DNA from: Hypomesus transpacificus
Lineage: Eukaryota; Chordata; Actinopteri; Osmeriformes; Osmeridae
Reading direction: 5' to 3'
NCBI RefSeq assembly: GCF_021917145.1
Contig: NC_061075.1
Span: forward strand, 920,215-984,214
Length of the DNA: 64,000 bases
A program made the position numbers and the translations under genes. The notes below the pieces were generated by a model. That model was not told the origin of the DNA. It saw only the letters and a program-made list of their open reading frames with translations, and did no database searches. This document shows, one piece after another, positions 37,077 to 49,115 of the stretch (position 1 is the first letter of the stretch; each line of letters starts with the position of its first letter).

Positions 37077-38279
37077 TCCAGCCTCCTCGCTTCAGAATGA
37101 CACACCAGTCCAGACAAGGGAAGTTACGTCTGTACGCCTCGAACGTGAGCAAAACATATTTTCTGCGACACAAAAGTCCATCGGACAACACGTCGGCTAC
37201 TCTGATGCCAGAATGTAATGCAGAGGCCCTGGGAAAGAGAGAGAGAGGAAGGGGGTTGCTGATAAGAGGGAGAGCGGAGTGACAGCTGGGATACTTCCAC
37301 TGAAGCTTGTGGCCCAGACAAGGCCACAACACAGAACTCCTGGGAGGGCTAGGGTCGGCCGAGGAGAGAGGGGGGGGGGATTAGTGTCACACGAGGACAC
37401 GGCCTCCACCAGTCATGTTCCTGCACAGCCCGTTTGCCTCCCTGCCGGCTGGTTTTCCCTCCATTCTCCTCAGGCTGACCTCCGGCACACCTCCCCCCTG
37501 CCCTGCCCTGCCTGACCTCTGACCTCTTCCCCAGACCATCTTCCTTCTCCAGGGTCCAGCCTGGTCCACGTCTAGTCTGTGTGGGGAGGGCAGCAGGGCA
37601 GCGTTCCTCCACCTCCTCACACACAGAAAGGACCAGGATGCCCCCCCCCCCCCCCCCCCCCCCCATCTCATCTCATCTCCAACAAGGAAGCGCGTATCAA
37701 ACGTCCGCGATTCGTGTCTTAACATGATACAAGCTTGGTCCTCTGCTTGCTGTCGCTCGCCTGAGGGCCCACCTCAACACTGTGGAGGCTCTCTCCCCTC
37801 CGCCGCTCTCCTCAGGGCCACTCAGGAGACAAAGAGTGCAGCCAAAGGGAATCGGATGTGGATCTAATATGCTCTGTTTATTTTCAAGGCAGAGCAAAAC
37901 AAAAAGGGACTGAGGAATCCTCCATCAGACCGTCGAAATGCATCATGCCTCCAGAGCCCCAGAGCAGGGTTGTGAGTCTGGGCAGAGCGGGGGCTGCCAG
38001 AGGGGGGGGGCTGCCTGTGGAGGAGGACAACAGTCTGAGTCACCACCTCTCACTTCCTCACAACGTGGGGGGGGAGGATAACGGCTAGCTCAGTCACCAG
38101 TGACCACAGCAGAGTAGCTCATTTTTGGGATCATTGTCAAGATTAATGGGCATGTAAACCTCAAGTCTGTCTGGAAGACGGTAGGACAATAAACAGGAGT
38201 CACATCTTGGATGAAAGGGGATGTAGCCTAGTGTGAGTCTTATTTGCCCTGGGGGGTTTGGATCAATGCAGATGAATGG

Positions 38280-38885
38280 GGGGAGGAGGAGAAAGGATGA
38301 GGAGAGAGGAAGAAAGAGGAGGAGAGGTTGAGGAGGAGAGGATGATGCGGAGAGAGGAGGAGAAGAGAGGAGGAGGACAGACGAAGAGAGAGGATGAGGA
38401 CAGAGGAGGAGAGAGGATGAAGACAGAGGAGGAGAGAGGATGAAGACAGAGGAGGAGAGAGGATGAGGACAGAGGAGGAGAGAGGATGAAGACAGAGGAG
38501 GAGATGAGGATAAAGGAGGAGAGAAGATAAGGACAGAGGATGAGGAGAGAGGATAAGGACAGAGGAGGAGGAGAGAGGATAAGGACAGAGGAGGAGGAGA
38601 GAGGATGAGGAGAGAGGATAAGGACAGAGGAGGAGAGAGGATGAGGAGAGAGGATAAGGACAGAGGATAAGGACAGAGGAGGAGGAGAGAGGATAAGGAC
38701 AGAGGAGGAGGAGAGAGGATGAGGAGAGAGGATAAGGACAGAGGAGGAGAGAGGATGAGGAGAGAGGATAAGGACAGAGGATGAGGAGATTGGATGAGGA
38801 GAGAGGATAAGGACAGAGGAGGAGGAGAGAGGAGGAGGAGAGAGGATAAGGACAGAGGATGAGGAGAGAGGATGAGGACAGAGGA
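38280..38885. repeat. GAGGATGAGGACAGAGGAGGA minisatellite in prrc2c intron 1
   Basis: About 600 bp of purine-rich units (GAGAGAGGATAAGGACAGAG and variants). Open in several frames only because it is low complexity. Confidence 0.92.
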
Positions 38886-40180
38886 GGCCAATCAAGCCTG
38901 CAGCCCTATGGGAGGATACAACATAATTATCTCTCCATCCAGAAGGGGAGAGGAGATTAGATGGTAGCATCAATCTCTCCCTTGTTCTTTTGGGACTGAA
39001 GAGTGCAGATTCATTATGCTGACGTAATAACTTCCCAACACCAAAACATACATTTTCAATACACCTTCATCATGGGTCACAGGGTTAAAACACTTAGGAT
39101 ATTAGGAATCAAGGGCCATCACTCAGTCAAACGCATCAGTTTTTTTTTTGTAGTTTGTTTACAACAAAACAGCTCCTCGATCTCAATAATAGTTTACCCG
39201 AAAAATCAATTTCTCTATCAAAAGGGCCACAGGATGCTGGTTAAGCGCTTCAATTAAATACCCAAATTCTCTGTGCCCCCCTCCAAGTATTGAACCAGTG
39301 ATGATGTATGTGCGCCTGCCAGCCTCCCTCAGCTTGTTCCTGTGTGTGCAGATGGAAATGATGAATCATTTGACTACTTCACACTAATCCAGGGCATCAA
39401 CACACACGTTTGTACATTGCCACACACTACACTGAATCTTTTGAAAACGAAAAAAAAAATATGTCGGGTCTAATTCGCATGTATGTGTTAAGTTACTAAT
39501 TGACAGCTGGGTTTGATTGATTTCTTGTTTAAATTATTCAACTTAACCGGGCTGAAATGTGGCGTTGGGAGACTGAGAATTACTAGCTAAGGAAAAAATG
39601 TTGATATACTAGTTCCCTTTCTCGGCCTCAATCACAAATACAATATCGTTCAACCAAACTCACTATGAAACGGTCTTCTAATCCATTGGATGTGTACTAT
39701 AATTCACACTAAACCTAAATGCCCACAATGAATACGGTAGAAGTAGCTAGCTATCCTGATTCAGCCGACTGCAAGATGAGTCTTCAGACTGGACAAGCCG
39801 ATGTCGTGTTGGTTGAAATAGGCAGGGTGGGTAGCATCACTACGCCGCGTAGGGGCCTCTGTAGACCGAACCGACTTCGACAAGATAGCCAGGGTATAGC
39901 TAAATAATCAAGGATGTTAGCTAACTAATATGATGACTTACGACGGTGCGAGAAATCACCCAGCAACCCAGTCCACCTAGCTACTTTTGGACGTTGGCAG
40001 CATGGTGGTTGCTAACATGTAACTAGAAAGAAATGTAGCTAGCTATACTACGTAGCCATATATCTAGCTGCAGCACAGCTATCGCTCGGTGTATGACCGT
40101 GTTACGTTCAGTTTCGGTTCTCAGGTCGCCATCGCATCCACATCACATTGAGATTTTTTTTTTCTTCTGTGCCGTGGACA

Positions 40181-40424
40181 CTAGGCGCTTTTAGCTTCCA
40201 AGCTAACCCCAGTTTAGCAAGTATGAGGTTAGGTTGAACGCAACCATCGCCTCTTCAACAACGTTACACAGAAATATCCATGACAAGTTGACCTACCTGG
40301 TACTAGGCGCTTTTAGCTTCCAAGCTAACCCCAGTTTAGCAAGTATGAGGTTAGGTTGAACGCAACCATCGCCTCTTCAACAACGTTACACAGAAATATC
40401 CATGACAAGTTGACCTACCTGGTA
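40181..40424. repeat. 122-bp tandem duplication covering a prrc2c 5' splice donor
   Basis: 40181-40302 and 40303-40424 look identical by eye. Each copy ends in ACCTACCTGG, which on the minus strand is CCAG|GTAGGT, a strong donor. The donors fall at 40419 and 40297, after the presumed non-coding first exon. Confidence 0.85.
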
Positions 40425-40850
40425 CCGCTGGTCCTGTGTTTGTCTTCTAGTCTGTCGTACAGCCAGACTAGGCGTCTGAATTTGGGCTGGACTGCGGTGC
40501 GCGAGTTACAGTAGTGTGGCCGGCGGATTACAAAAGCTGGTTTGCCTGCTAGTTGGGCTAACGATGGTTAGCGCACACTAGCAACTAACAGCTGCTCCTC
40601 AGTTGCACGGGCCTGGTTTCTTTCCAGCGTTAACACTGTGCTTCTTCTCTCTCAATATGTCCTCTGTAATTCGGACGTTAATAGTTTTTCGGTGTGTGTT
40701 CCTCTTGTGTTTCAATGTTTTCCCCCACCCGTTATCTCGTGCGACAGTGTAGCTCTAGTTGAGTGAGGCCCCGCTTGCGCCGCGGCCTGTCGCACAATCA
40801 AAGATGGCAGACCGCCAATCCACGGTGGCCTGACGTCATGACGCAGACCA
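40419..40850 (-). promoter_or_regulatory. Probable prrc2c promoter and non-coding exon 1
   Basis: GC-rich block with CGCCGCGGCC and several CpGs at 40700-40850. AAAGATGGCAGACC (about 40800-40813) fits a YY1 site (AAGATGGC core), common just downstream of TSSs of TATA-less housekeeping promoters. A donor on the minus strand at 40419 would end a non-coding exon spliced about 5.3 kb to the ATG exon at 35094. This is inference; no transcript was available. Confidence 0.5.
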
Positions 40851-41265
40851 CGACGCCTACGAAACGTCTTTTTTTTGTTACTAAAATATTAGTAGATTAA
40901 CCACCTGAAAAGTCTCCTAATGTTCTCTCTCCGGTAACAAAATACAGATTACATCAGAACCAATCCAGCAGGCACGCAGAGCTTATTTAAAAATGCTCTC
41001 TCTTCACCTGGGGAGAAACATTTTATGGATTTATTTTGCCACCTGCGAACTTCCATGAATCTTCAGATGAATTGAGTCCATTGAAACCTCTGATCCAACC
41101 GGTCCCTTTAATATAGTTGGCTTCACTATTTAGAAGTCCAAACCGTCAGATCTCGTCAGAAATAGTGGGATTCTTGATCAATATAGCCAAAACACTTAAA
41201 AAATAAAGGCTGCATAGTGGACTTTGTTTTGCTCAGTTTTTTTTATTTGTGATCAGAAAACAACT

Positions 41266-41271
41266 TTTATT
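41266..41271 (-). terminator. Poly(A) signal for the fmo5-like gene
   Basis: TTTATT on plus (AATAAA on minus), with another at 41242-41247. This implies a 3' UTR of about 700 nt after the stop at 41952 and leaves about 400 bp to the prrc2c promoter. Confidence 0.45.
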
Positions 41272-41951
41272 AATAATTAATAAAATATAAACAAGAAATT
41301 GTCGTGTGTAAAAACACAGGAAATGCCGAGATGCTACATTACAGAACAAGTTGGCCCCGCTGCCAAGCAGACACAGGTTATCAGTCTCACTTTACATAGA
41401 TCCTGTTTGCAAATGTTTGGGAAGAGCAGTCCAATATGAGGTGAAAGGTAATTTGAGGTGCACATAATAATTTTTTGTGTCCCTTGTAAAGAATGAATGG
41501 CACTTAAAACAGCAAAAGCTCATTCAATATTAAAGGCACAAGTGAAGGTCTCATCCAACCACTCTTACTGTATTAGTTCATAGAAATAAGCTTTAAAAAA
41601 TGAACAGTTGTTCAGTTGTTGATTATTTAAATGAGCCTCACACCCTAAACTCAATATATCAGTTAAGCTACTCAGCAAAATGGGTACTTTGTGGAGCAAA
41701 ACTCTCCCTTGCATCTCATTGTGTTAATAAGCAGGTCACTCTAGCAAAGTGCCAGAGCTGGAACATGCTAACAACGACTACTTGTTTGTTTAGGTTCCTG
41801 GCACTGAATATATTAGCTTTGAGCTTTATATTAATACAACTACCCATGCATTATCTCTGAAAAGCAACAGCAAGTGAATCAACAGACAGAGGGGAATGTT
41901 ATCTGACAGCTAGCGGTTCTGCACCGAGTGGATAAGGGGGCAGCTCCCAGC

Positions 41952-44900
41952 TTAGGGGCCAGGCAGGTAGACCTTGATCCTGTCCAGCAGGGCAGTAGGG
42001 TCCCACTGGAGGGTGGCCAGGCTGCCCTTGCAGTAGTAGGCCGTGGTAGCCAGGCCGGCCACCATCAGGGAGAGGACCAGGGTGGGGGTGGAGGACCGTG
42101 GGAGCTCCGGGGGGTCTTCAGGTCTGGTATTCAGGGCCTGGGTCACCCGCTCCCACTGGGTGAGGATAGCCTGGCGGGCCCCGGCCCACGTCCCCGGCCC
42201 GGTCAGACGGTACTGGTATGGGGTGACGGGCCCCAGGAGAACCTTCAGACCCAGTCTGGGGTCAGTCAGCAGCAGTTTCAGCAGGCTGGGACGCACCCCC
42301 ACCTGGGCTGAAATTTCATCCATGTACGGTGCATACTCTACCTGGATGGTGTGCCTCTGTGAGGTCACGTACCTGGGAGACAGAGAGGGGGAGACGTCAA
42401 CCCGGCCAACGTTCGATCTACCCCTGCCTACATTCCTGCAGACCTTAAGGAATCCACCGTAATCCTCCCAGGAATGGATACAGCCTCCCAAACAATGCTT
42501 GAGTAACCCAGATACGGCCCAGAATTAGCCCGATAATTAATAACACTTTCATGACTGACAGGATTCGAGTCTTTGAGGTACCTTTTAGCCATCGTCTCTT
42601 CCTTGAACTTAATTTCTTTCAGCATGTTCGCCATCGAAGGAAGCTTGTTCAAACCTTGAGTGACACAAGTGATGTGCGATGAGCGGTTGTGGAGGTACAT
42701 GAGATCTATGCCTAAAGACCAGACTGGAAGAGAGGATGTTTGCGGTGTTGTTTACCTTTAAAGACACGGGTAGCCCAGCGGGCCTGCATCTCAGAGATGG
42801 GCATGATAGCCCCCAGTGGCTGCACCAGCCCGATAACAGCCAGCGTGGGGCGCTCTAACCCAGGAGGGAACATGTACTTATACAGGGTCGCCTTGTTCCC
42901 AGACACAGAGAGAACCTCAGAGGCCAGGAAGGGGAAAGAGAAACTGTAACCTGTGGCAAACACCTGGAGATAAAAAAGAAGAAGATGAAATCAGATACTA
43001 TCTGTATTTTCAGGTTAGATTGTAAATTAGGGCTACTTATATTTTACATTTTATTTTTTATTCCCCTTAGTATTAGCTAGACTCCCCTTAGTATTAGCTA
43101 GACTTTGCTCCTTTTGAATAGTTAGTCCACATATTTAAGTTTCAATATATTTAATGTATGCACCTCCCTGCCAAAGTAAATTCCTTGTTTGTGCAAACAT
43201 TCATGGCGAATAAAATCCCTTCTGATTCTGATTCTGATTGATACTTTGCTGTATAACAAGACACCAATCACACATGCCTGTGTGTGTACTGATGTCAGGT
43301 GTGTGTGTGTTGGGAGAGCGAGGAGCATACCAGCAGGTCGATGTCATCCTCGACCGTCCCGTCGGAGAACACCACACTGGATCCCTGGATCTTCTGGATG
43401 TTAGGCTTCACCTTCACCGTCCCGGAGAGGATCCGGTTTGGCAGCTCGTCGTTCAGCATGGGGTGCTGGCTGAACACCCTGGAGGATTAACGCAAACACT
43501 GTTGTGTTAGAACCAGTGGCAAAACTCTGCTATCAATTTTTTTTTGGGGGGGGGGGGGGACAATTATATGACATTTTCTCAAGAGCAATTCCTGACAGGG
43601 ACACCAAAATTACTTCTGTAACACATAGCCTACATTGTAATAAGTTAAATGTATATTATTAATATTATTTAAATGTCCTTATGTTTACAGTGATTTCTTG
43701 CGGGGGACAAATCCTATTTTTCCCAGGATGGAGGGGTCGGGATTTCCGCCTATGGTTAGAACCATAGAATATGAATGTTCTGATTCTGATTCATAGACAC
43801 CATAACAGGAAGTCCTATTGTTTCATCAGAAAAAAAGCTTAAATGGTTTAGAGTAAAGACTTGTGTATGTGATGACTTTTTCGAGGGGATCTTTGATAAA
43901 AAATATGGAGTTCCGTGCGGTTTTGGATTACGTGGATGTGTTTTTTCGATTACGTGGATGTGCTTTGGATTACGTGGATGTGTTTTGGATAACGTGGATG
44001 TGTTTTGGATTACGTGGATGTGTTTTGGATTACGTGGATGTGCTTTGGATAACGTGGATGTGTTTTGGATTACGTGGATGTGCTTTGGATAACGTGGATG
44101 TGTTTTAGATTACGTGGATGTGCACACCTGTGTTTGGGCTTCAGGCCATACAGACTGTGATTGAATCTTTTGTTTAGGTGGCCCTCTACCAGGGAGCACA
44201 TCATCCCGAAAGGCAGAAGTCCTCTGAGAAAAATGGCAGGCCTGCCAAAAAGCATGTCCAGGGGTAACCCGTAATCCCCCACGCGGTTCAGAACCCATGA
44301 CCCTCGCCTGGTACTCAGGAACACCTGGAGGGAAAGACCAGATGATACAGGTGACCTTTGACCTAGGATGTATTTATCTATGACAAAAATGTAATAATAA
44401 CTTTCAAAGGACTCATTTTGCAGTAGTCTGTTTCTAGTACAGTACAATTACAGCATAGCTTAATATATTCTGGAATACAGCAGTTTGTGTATTTAGTATT
44501 CAGCCTTTTGTCCACCTAACTGGACCTTTCATCCCCGTAGCAACCAAAGAACAATATGACATGTAAAAAACATCATCTTTAATGCTTGAGTAAACACAAC
44601 ACCTCTTATACAGTAGTTCTTTATTAATCATAGTATAGTTTCTGAAAAGTGTGAAGCAGGACTGGGCGAGGGGTAAGGTGTGTGTGTGAGACATACCTGT
44701 CGAGCGACTCTGCTAAACTCCACAGCGATGTCTCCACCTGAGTTCCCGATGCCGATCACCACCACCTTCTTCCCTCTCCACTCTTCTGGGCACTTGTAGT
44801 CCCGGCTGTGGAAGAACGTTCCCTTGAACGTATCGATGCCTGCGAGTCATACAGACATCCCTCAATTAGGCTGCCCACTTCAGCCTAGCTGTCCAACTGT

Positions 44901-45901
44901 AATTTGCAATAAATATGATCATAATTATAATAATAATAATAATATATGTTTCTAAAAGTGAATAATGAGGTTGAAAACACAGTATTTATCTGGAAGATCT
45001 CAAAGCCACTATTAGTAAGTTTACTCCACTACATCATTGTGGAATCAATGTGTTCAATTCAATGTTTTATTGTATGTTGACTTTTGGTGCTGTGTGTAGA
45101 AAGGTAAATGGGTGCAGCTAGACAGCATGTGCCCTTGTTCCATGGAACACTGATATCAAGTTGACCTTTAGTACAGTTTCTTATACAATCTTTGATGTCC
45201 TCCTGTGAACGTAGGTCAAAGTCAACGCCTCCCGTAGCACTTTTCTCGTTGACCTTATACAACTGCGTCGGAGGCTAACTGAAGCGTGTACTATCTATTG
45301 TTATCTGTAATTTAGGAAGTTTTAGTATTAGGGTTAGTATAGTCGATATTTATTGCTATCTGTATATTTAGGAAGTTTCACTTATTTAAGCTCAGCATTG
45401 ATGTAAATTGTGTTCCGTGTACTTATATGTTATGTTATGCCAGGTGCTTGCGTTGTCTTGTCTTAAGAATTTCAGTGCCCAGTCTAACCTTGCGTTGTTC
45501 TGTGTACCTGACAAATAAAAGACTTGAACTTGAAGATGGAATCAAATCGCCGGCGTAAACAGTAGCACCTGGAACACTTAGGACAAACTTCCAGGGGGAA
45601 CATTGTAGCATGTGACACACGCACATGCTACAAGTCACACACGCACGCACACGCGCAGTGTCATACCAGGGAAGTCATGCAGAGGAAGATGGGGGTGACA
45701 GTGGTGTCCTATGCAGATCATCACAGCATCGAAGACAAGTCTCTCTTTCTCCCCTTCCTTGTTCTCCGTCTCTACATCCCACTGGCCGGAGTGGCAGAAG
45801 TCTGGTCTCTGTCGCACCTGCAGCACCCTGGTCTGATAGGGCAGACAGACAGGCATTTAGACCAGACAGACAGACATTGCAGACAGAAAATCATTTAGAC
45901 C

Positions 45902-45986
<85 letters not shown>

Positions 45987-46724
45987 TTTAGACCATACAG
46001 ACAGACAATCATTTAGACCAGACAGACAGACAGAAAGTCATTTGGACCAGACAGACAGACAGACATTTAGACCAGACAGACAGTCATTTAGACCAGACAG
46101 ACAAGACATTTAGACCAGACAGACAGACAGTCAGTCAGTTAGACCAGAGAGACAGACAGTCAGATAAACAGTCAGTCGGCCTAACAGGTTCCTGCTTCTC
46201 CTACTAGGGTTATCGTCAGCGGCCTCTCTGACCCCATGAGATAACGACGATGACCTCACCTGGAAACGGATGTACTTGGTCAGCTGGAAGTGGTCGGCAT
46301 ACATGCGAAAGTACTCCATGATCTGGGAGTTGTGCATGTAGTTTGAGAAGTGGCCGGGGATGGGGTAGTCACTGAAGCACATCATTTCCTTGGAGGTGTT
46401 GATGATGACAGAGCGGTAGATGCTTGCTCTGTCTGGCTCTGGGTTCTCCTGGAACGTAAACGTCAAAGAGAACATTGTTGACGTTACCGCTGTTTCTTAC
46501 ATACCTGGCAACCCAGCATAATATATGAGTGCGTTTTTGCAACTGGGGGAATTTAGCTTTCAGATTGTTGCACCGTCAAGATTTCTACTCACCTTGAACC
46601 TCCACAGTCCTCCGATGTCATCGCTGGACTCGAAGCACACAGGCTCCAGGCCTTCATCGAGACAGGACTTGATGCAGGCCAGTCCTGAGCTCCCGCCTCC
46701 GATCACTGCAACGCGACGACTCAT
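41952..46724 (-). CDS. fmo5: Flavin-containing monooxygenase, FMO5-like (9 coding exons, 558 aa)
   Basis: ER membrane FAD/NADPH enzyme oxygenating soft nucleophiles (N, S) in xenobiotics; FMO5 can act as a Baeyer-Villiger oxygenase. Exons: 46724-46593, 46448-46260, 45832-45667, 44839-44697, 44324-44128, 43478-43331, 42963-42756, 42654-42582, 42372-41952 (stop). The total of 1677 nt is an exact multiple of three. FAD motif GGGSSG near residue 9, FMO signature [17 protein letters not shown] motif [12 protein letters not shown] motif FATGY, and a hydrophobic C-terminal segment ([16 protein letters not shown]) as membrane anchor. Closest to FMO5 by [36 protein letters not shown] and SQRHTIQ. First of three tandem paralogues. 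All residues needed for activity appear present. Confidence 0.9.
43135..43240 (+). mobile_element. LINE 3' tail fragment (L2-like)
   Basis: ...CATGGCGAATAAAATCCC followed by a (TGATTC)n tail, the usual end of L2-type fish LINEs. 5' truncated, in an fmo5 intron. The left border is approximate. Confidence 0.55.
43918..44125. repeat. 20-bp ACGTGGATGTGTTTTGGATT minisatellite
   Basis: About 10 units with exact 20-bp period and few variants (TGCTTTGGATAACG). Directly abuts the donor of fmo5 exon 44324-44128. Confidence 0.93.
45411..45538 (+). mobile_element. LINE 3' tail fragment
   Basis: Ends TGACAAATAAAAGACTTGAA followed by CTTGAA, a tail with its own AATAAA typical of teleost L2-like LINEs. 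In an fmo5 intron. The left border is uncertain; upstream AT-rich DNA (from about 45060) may belong to it. Confidence 0.5.
45896..46165. repeat. (CAGA)n microsatellite plus CATTTAGACCAGACAGA repeat
   Basis: About 90 bp of pure CAGA, flanked by diverged units of CAGACAGACATTTAGACCAG, in the fmo5 intron between exons 2 and 3. Confidence 0.93.
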
Positions 46725-47551
46725 CCTGTCTGTCTGAGGAGTTAAGGTTGGACTTTGAGTGAAACTACTGTCAGAAACAATAGCGATATACATGGCCATT
46801 CACAACAAGGGAGGACTGAAATACAGCTAGTTCCTGTCTCCTCCTGCCTCTTGTTCGTCAGTTGCACGGGGGGCTGCAGGTAGTCTACAAGCTGCAGAGA
46901 TAACGCTTTTAGAAATCTGACAAATCCCCATTTAACCAACAACACCTGGGCTATCGCAACCTGCTGTAGGCCCACACTACAATAGCGTTACAACTAACTA
47001 CCCCACGTAGCTTATATTTTGCTGATTGCAGTCGAAATCGCCTTTTTTTTCGGTCTGACCTTGTTTACGGGATTTTTGAAAGCATTCTACAAAGTCGCAA
47101 ATTTAAATTTCCACAAACTTGTTTTCATCGGAAGGTGTCGCTTTATCATTACAAGAAGTTGGCTATGCCTTGAAAACAATATGGAACGTTTCTTGCAAAA
47201 CGTTATAAGCTAATTAGAAAATGCCCGAAATTCATAAAAGTTCATCAAATTCTAGTTTACGCTTGTCTTAGGTTACCTGTTACACCGACAGCAGAAATGT
47301 TTAGTTCCAAAATCTGAAAGGGTTGTGTAGCCTACAGATAAGGATGGAGGGCGGAGTTTAGTTCAGCGTCTTGTAGGCTGGGCTTTCGAAGTCTTAAATT
47401 AAGACTATTAATGCAACGATTAGCCATAAATGACATACGGTCTCTTTTTGACAATTAGTTCATTTTGTAAAGGATCAAATTACGTAAATAACGTATTCAT
47501 TTAGATTCAATCCGAAAATCACAATAGGTAACGTCACTACTACTTCAAAAT

Positions 47552-47618
47552 GGGGTTCGGTGGTCAGACGGTAATGGTATTGGGTGACAGGACTCAGAAG
47601 CACCCGCAGACAGGATTG
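47552..47618 (-). pseudogene. FMO last-exon relic
   Basis: Minus strand translates to LRVLLSPVTQYHYRLTTEP, clearly related to [19 protein letters not shown] of the fmo5-like last exon. The homology stops after about 65 bp on both sides and no other FMO exon is nearby. It is a remnant of an additional, now lost, tandem FMO copy. Confidence 0.7.
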
Positions 47619-48353
47619 TGTGTGTCTGTAAGTCAGTGATTGTGTGTGTCCATATTTGTGCGTCCGCCGAGACACAGTCTGTGTGTGTGTGTGTCAGTGT
47701 GACTGCTCATGTCAAGTGGGCAGGTCTGCCGGAGGGAGGAGGAGGGAGGTATGAGGAGGGAGAGGAGGAGGGGGGAGGGGAGGAGAGGAAAAGGGGGGAG
47801 TAGAGGAGGTTTACTGTGTCTAGTTGGTTGGACTCCTGTGTCATTGTAAGTCCAGTAGCCTACAATGTGCATCCCTAGATTTGAATACAAAGACGTTTAA
47901 AAATAAGTATTTTACCAATCAACGGAACACATCCTGTTTTATTATTGTTTACGTCTCATTTAGCTGCTTGACCGAATCAATCTCTTCCTGATGCAGCTGC
48001 AGACACAAGAACCAAACGACTTTGAGGCGGTTGAGAGGTGAGTTGTTAAATGAGCTCTCTATCTCCTTGCAAGGGTAATTGCCCACGCTGTTACACATCA
48101 TGTACAGCAGGAACAGAGGCAACACTGTCGCAGTAATCAAACACTCAAGAATTCAACACCACATCCCCCCCAGAGTGTGAGTGCGTCCTAACCCCCCCCC
48201 CCCCCACACACACCCTACTCCTGTTCCCCACCTGGAGGGCTGCCCAGGAGGATGTTTTAATTCACTATGCTGTTTAGCTTGAGTAAGCAGATCTGGGGGA
48301 GTAGGTCATCAACCCATTCAGGCTGAATGACAACAGGACAACAGCACTCCTAC

Positions 48354-48704
48354 TTCCTCTGCTGCTTCCTGCTTCTCCCTGGCCCACTTCCTCTGCTGCT
48401 TCCTGCTTCTCCCTGGCCCACTTCCTCTGCTGCTTCCTGCTTCTCCCTGTCCCACTTCCTCTGCTGCTTCCTGCTTCTCCCTGTCCCACTTCCTCTGCTG
48501 CTTCCTGCTTCTCCCTGGCCCACTTCCTCTGCTGCTTCCTGCTTCTCCCTGGCCCACTTCCTCTGCTGCTTCCTGCTTCTCCCTGTCCCACTTCCAATGC
48601 TGCTTCCTGCTTCTCCCTGTCCCACTTCCTCTGCAGCTTCCTGCTTCTCCCTGGCCTACTTCCTCTGCTGCTTCCTGCTTCTCCCTGGCCCACTTCCTGC
48701 TCTG
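48354..48704. repeat. 34-bp minisatellite, about 10 copies
   Basis: Unit CTTCCTCTGCTGCTTCCTGC plus TTCTCCCTGGCCCA, exact 34-bp period, with TGTCCCA/TGGCCCA variants. Open frames through it on both strands are repeat artefacts. Confidence 0.95.
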
Positions 48705-48825
48705 CTATTTTGGTGCTGGACAGTGAGATCCCTCACACACGTGGGAAGGAGGAGGCATGCAGTAGGATCTTCATCCTTGATTCATCCCTTAGGCATTGTG
48801 CCATTTCTTGTCAAACAAAAACAAT

Positions 48826-48831
48826 TTTATT
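48826..48831 (-). terminator. Poly(A) signal for FMO-B
   Basis: TTTATT on plus, about 290 bp beyond the FMO-B stop codon at 49116. Confidence 0.5.
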
Positions 48832-49115
48832 TGGTGTTGCATATGAAACTCACCGTGAGGAATTATGATGTAAGAAAATATAAGATGATTTTGGTTGTGA
48901 CATTTGATGTTTTGGTACAACATCACATCGTAAAGAAAAGTCTAAGAAGGTAAAGGATAGACATTTTCTTTCAATGGGGACAAAAACTAAAACTGGAGAA
49001 ACATGTAATAGTTGTACATTATGTCGGTTCCTTGTTCCTTCAGTGTGAGATGCGTGTGGCCTGGCTACATTGTCAGCAGTGTTGGGTGATGCTAGATCCT
49101 CCAGTGGAGCAGCCT

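Larger units (their letters stand above)
46725..48825. other. Spacer between the fmo5-like gene and FMO-B
   Basis: Holds the upstream region of fmo5 (46725-47450), an FMO pseudo-exon (47552-47618), a G/A-rich tract (47725-47810), a short minus-strand frame at 47949-48140 and a 34-bp minisatellite. No complete gene recognised. Confidence 0.6.

Noticed and set aside
38094..38973. Leu/Ser/Pro-rich frames of about 250 residues
   Set aside because: Repeat translation of the GAGGATGAGGACAGA array in prrc2c intron 1.
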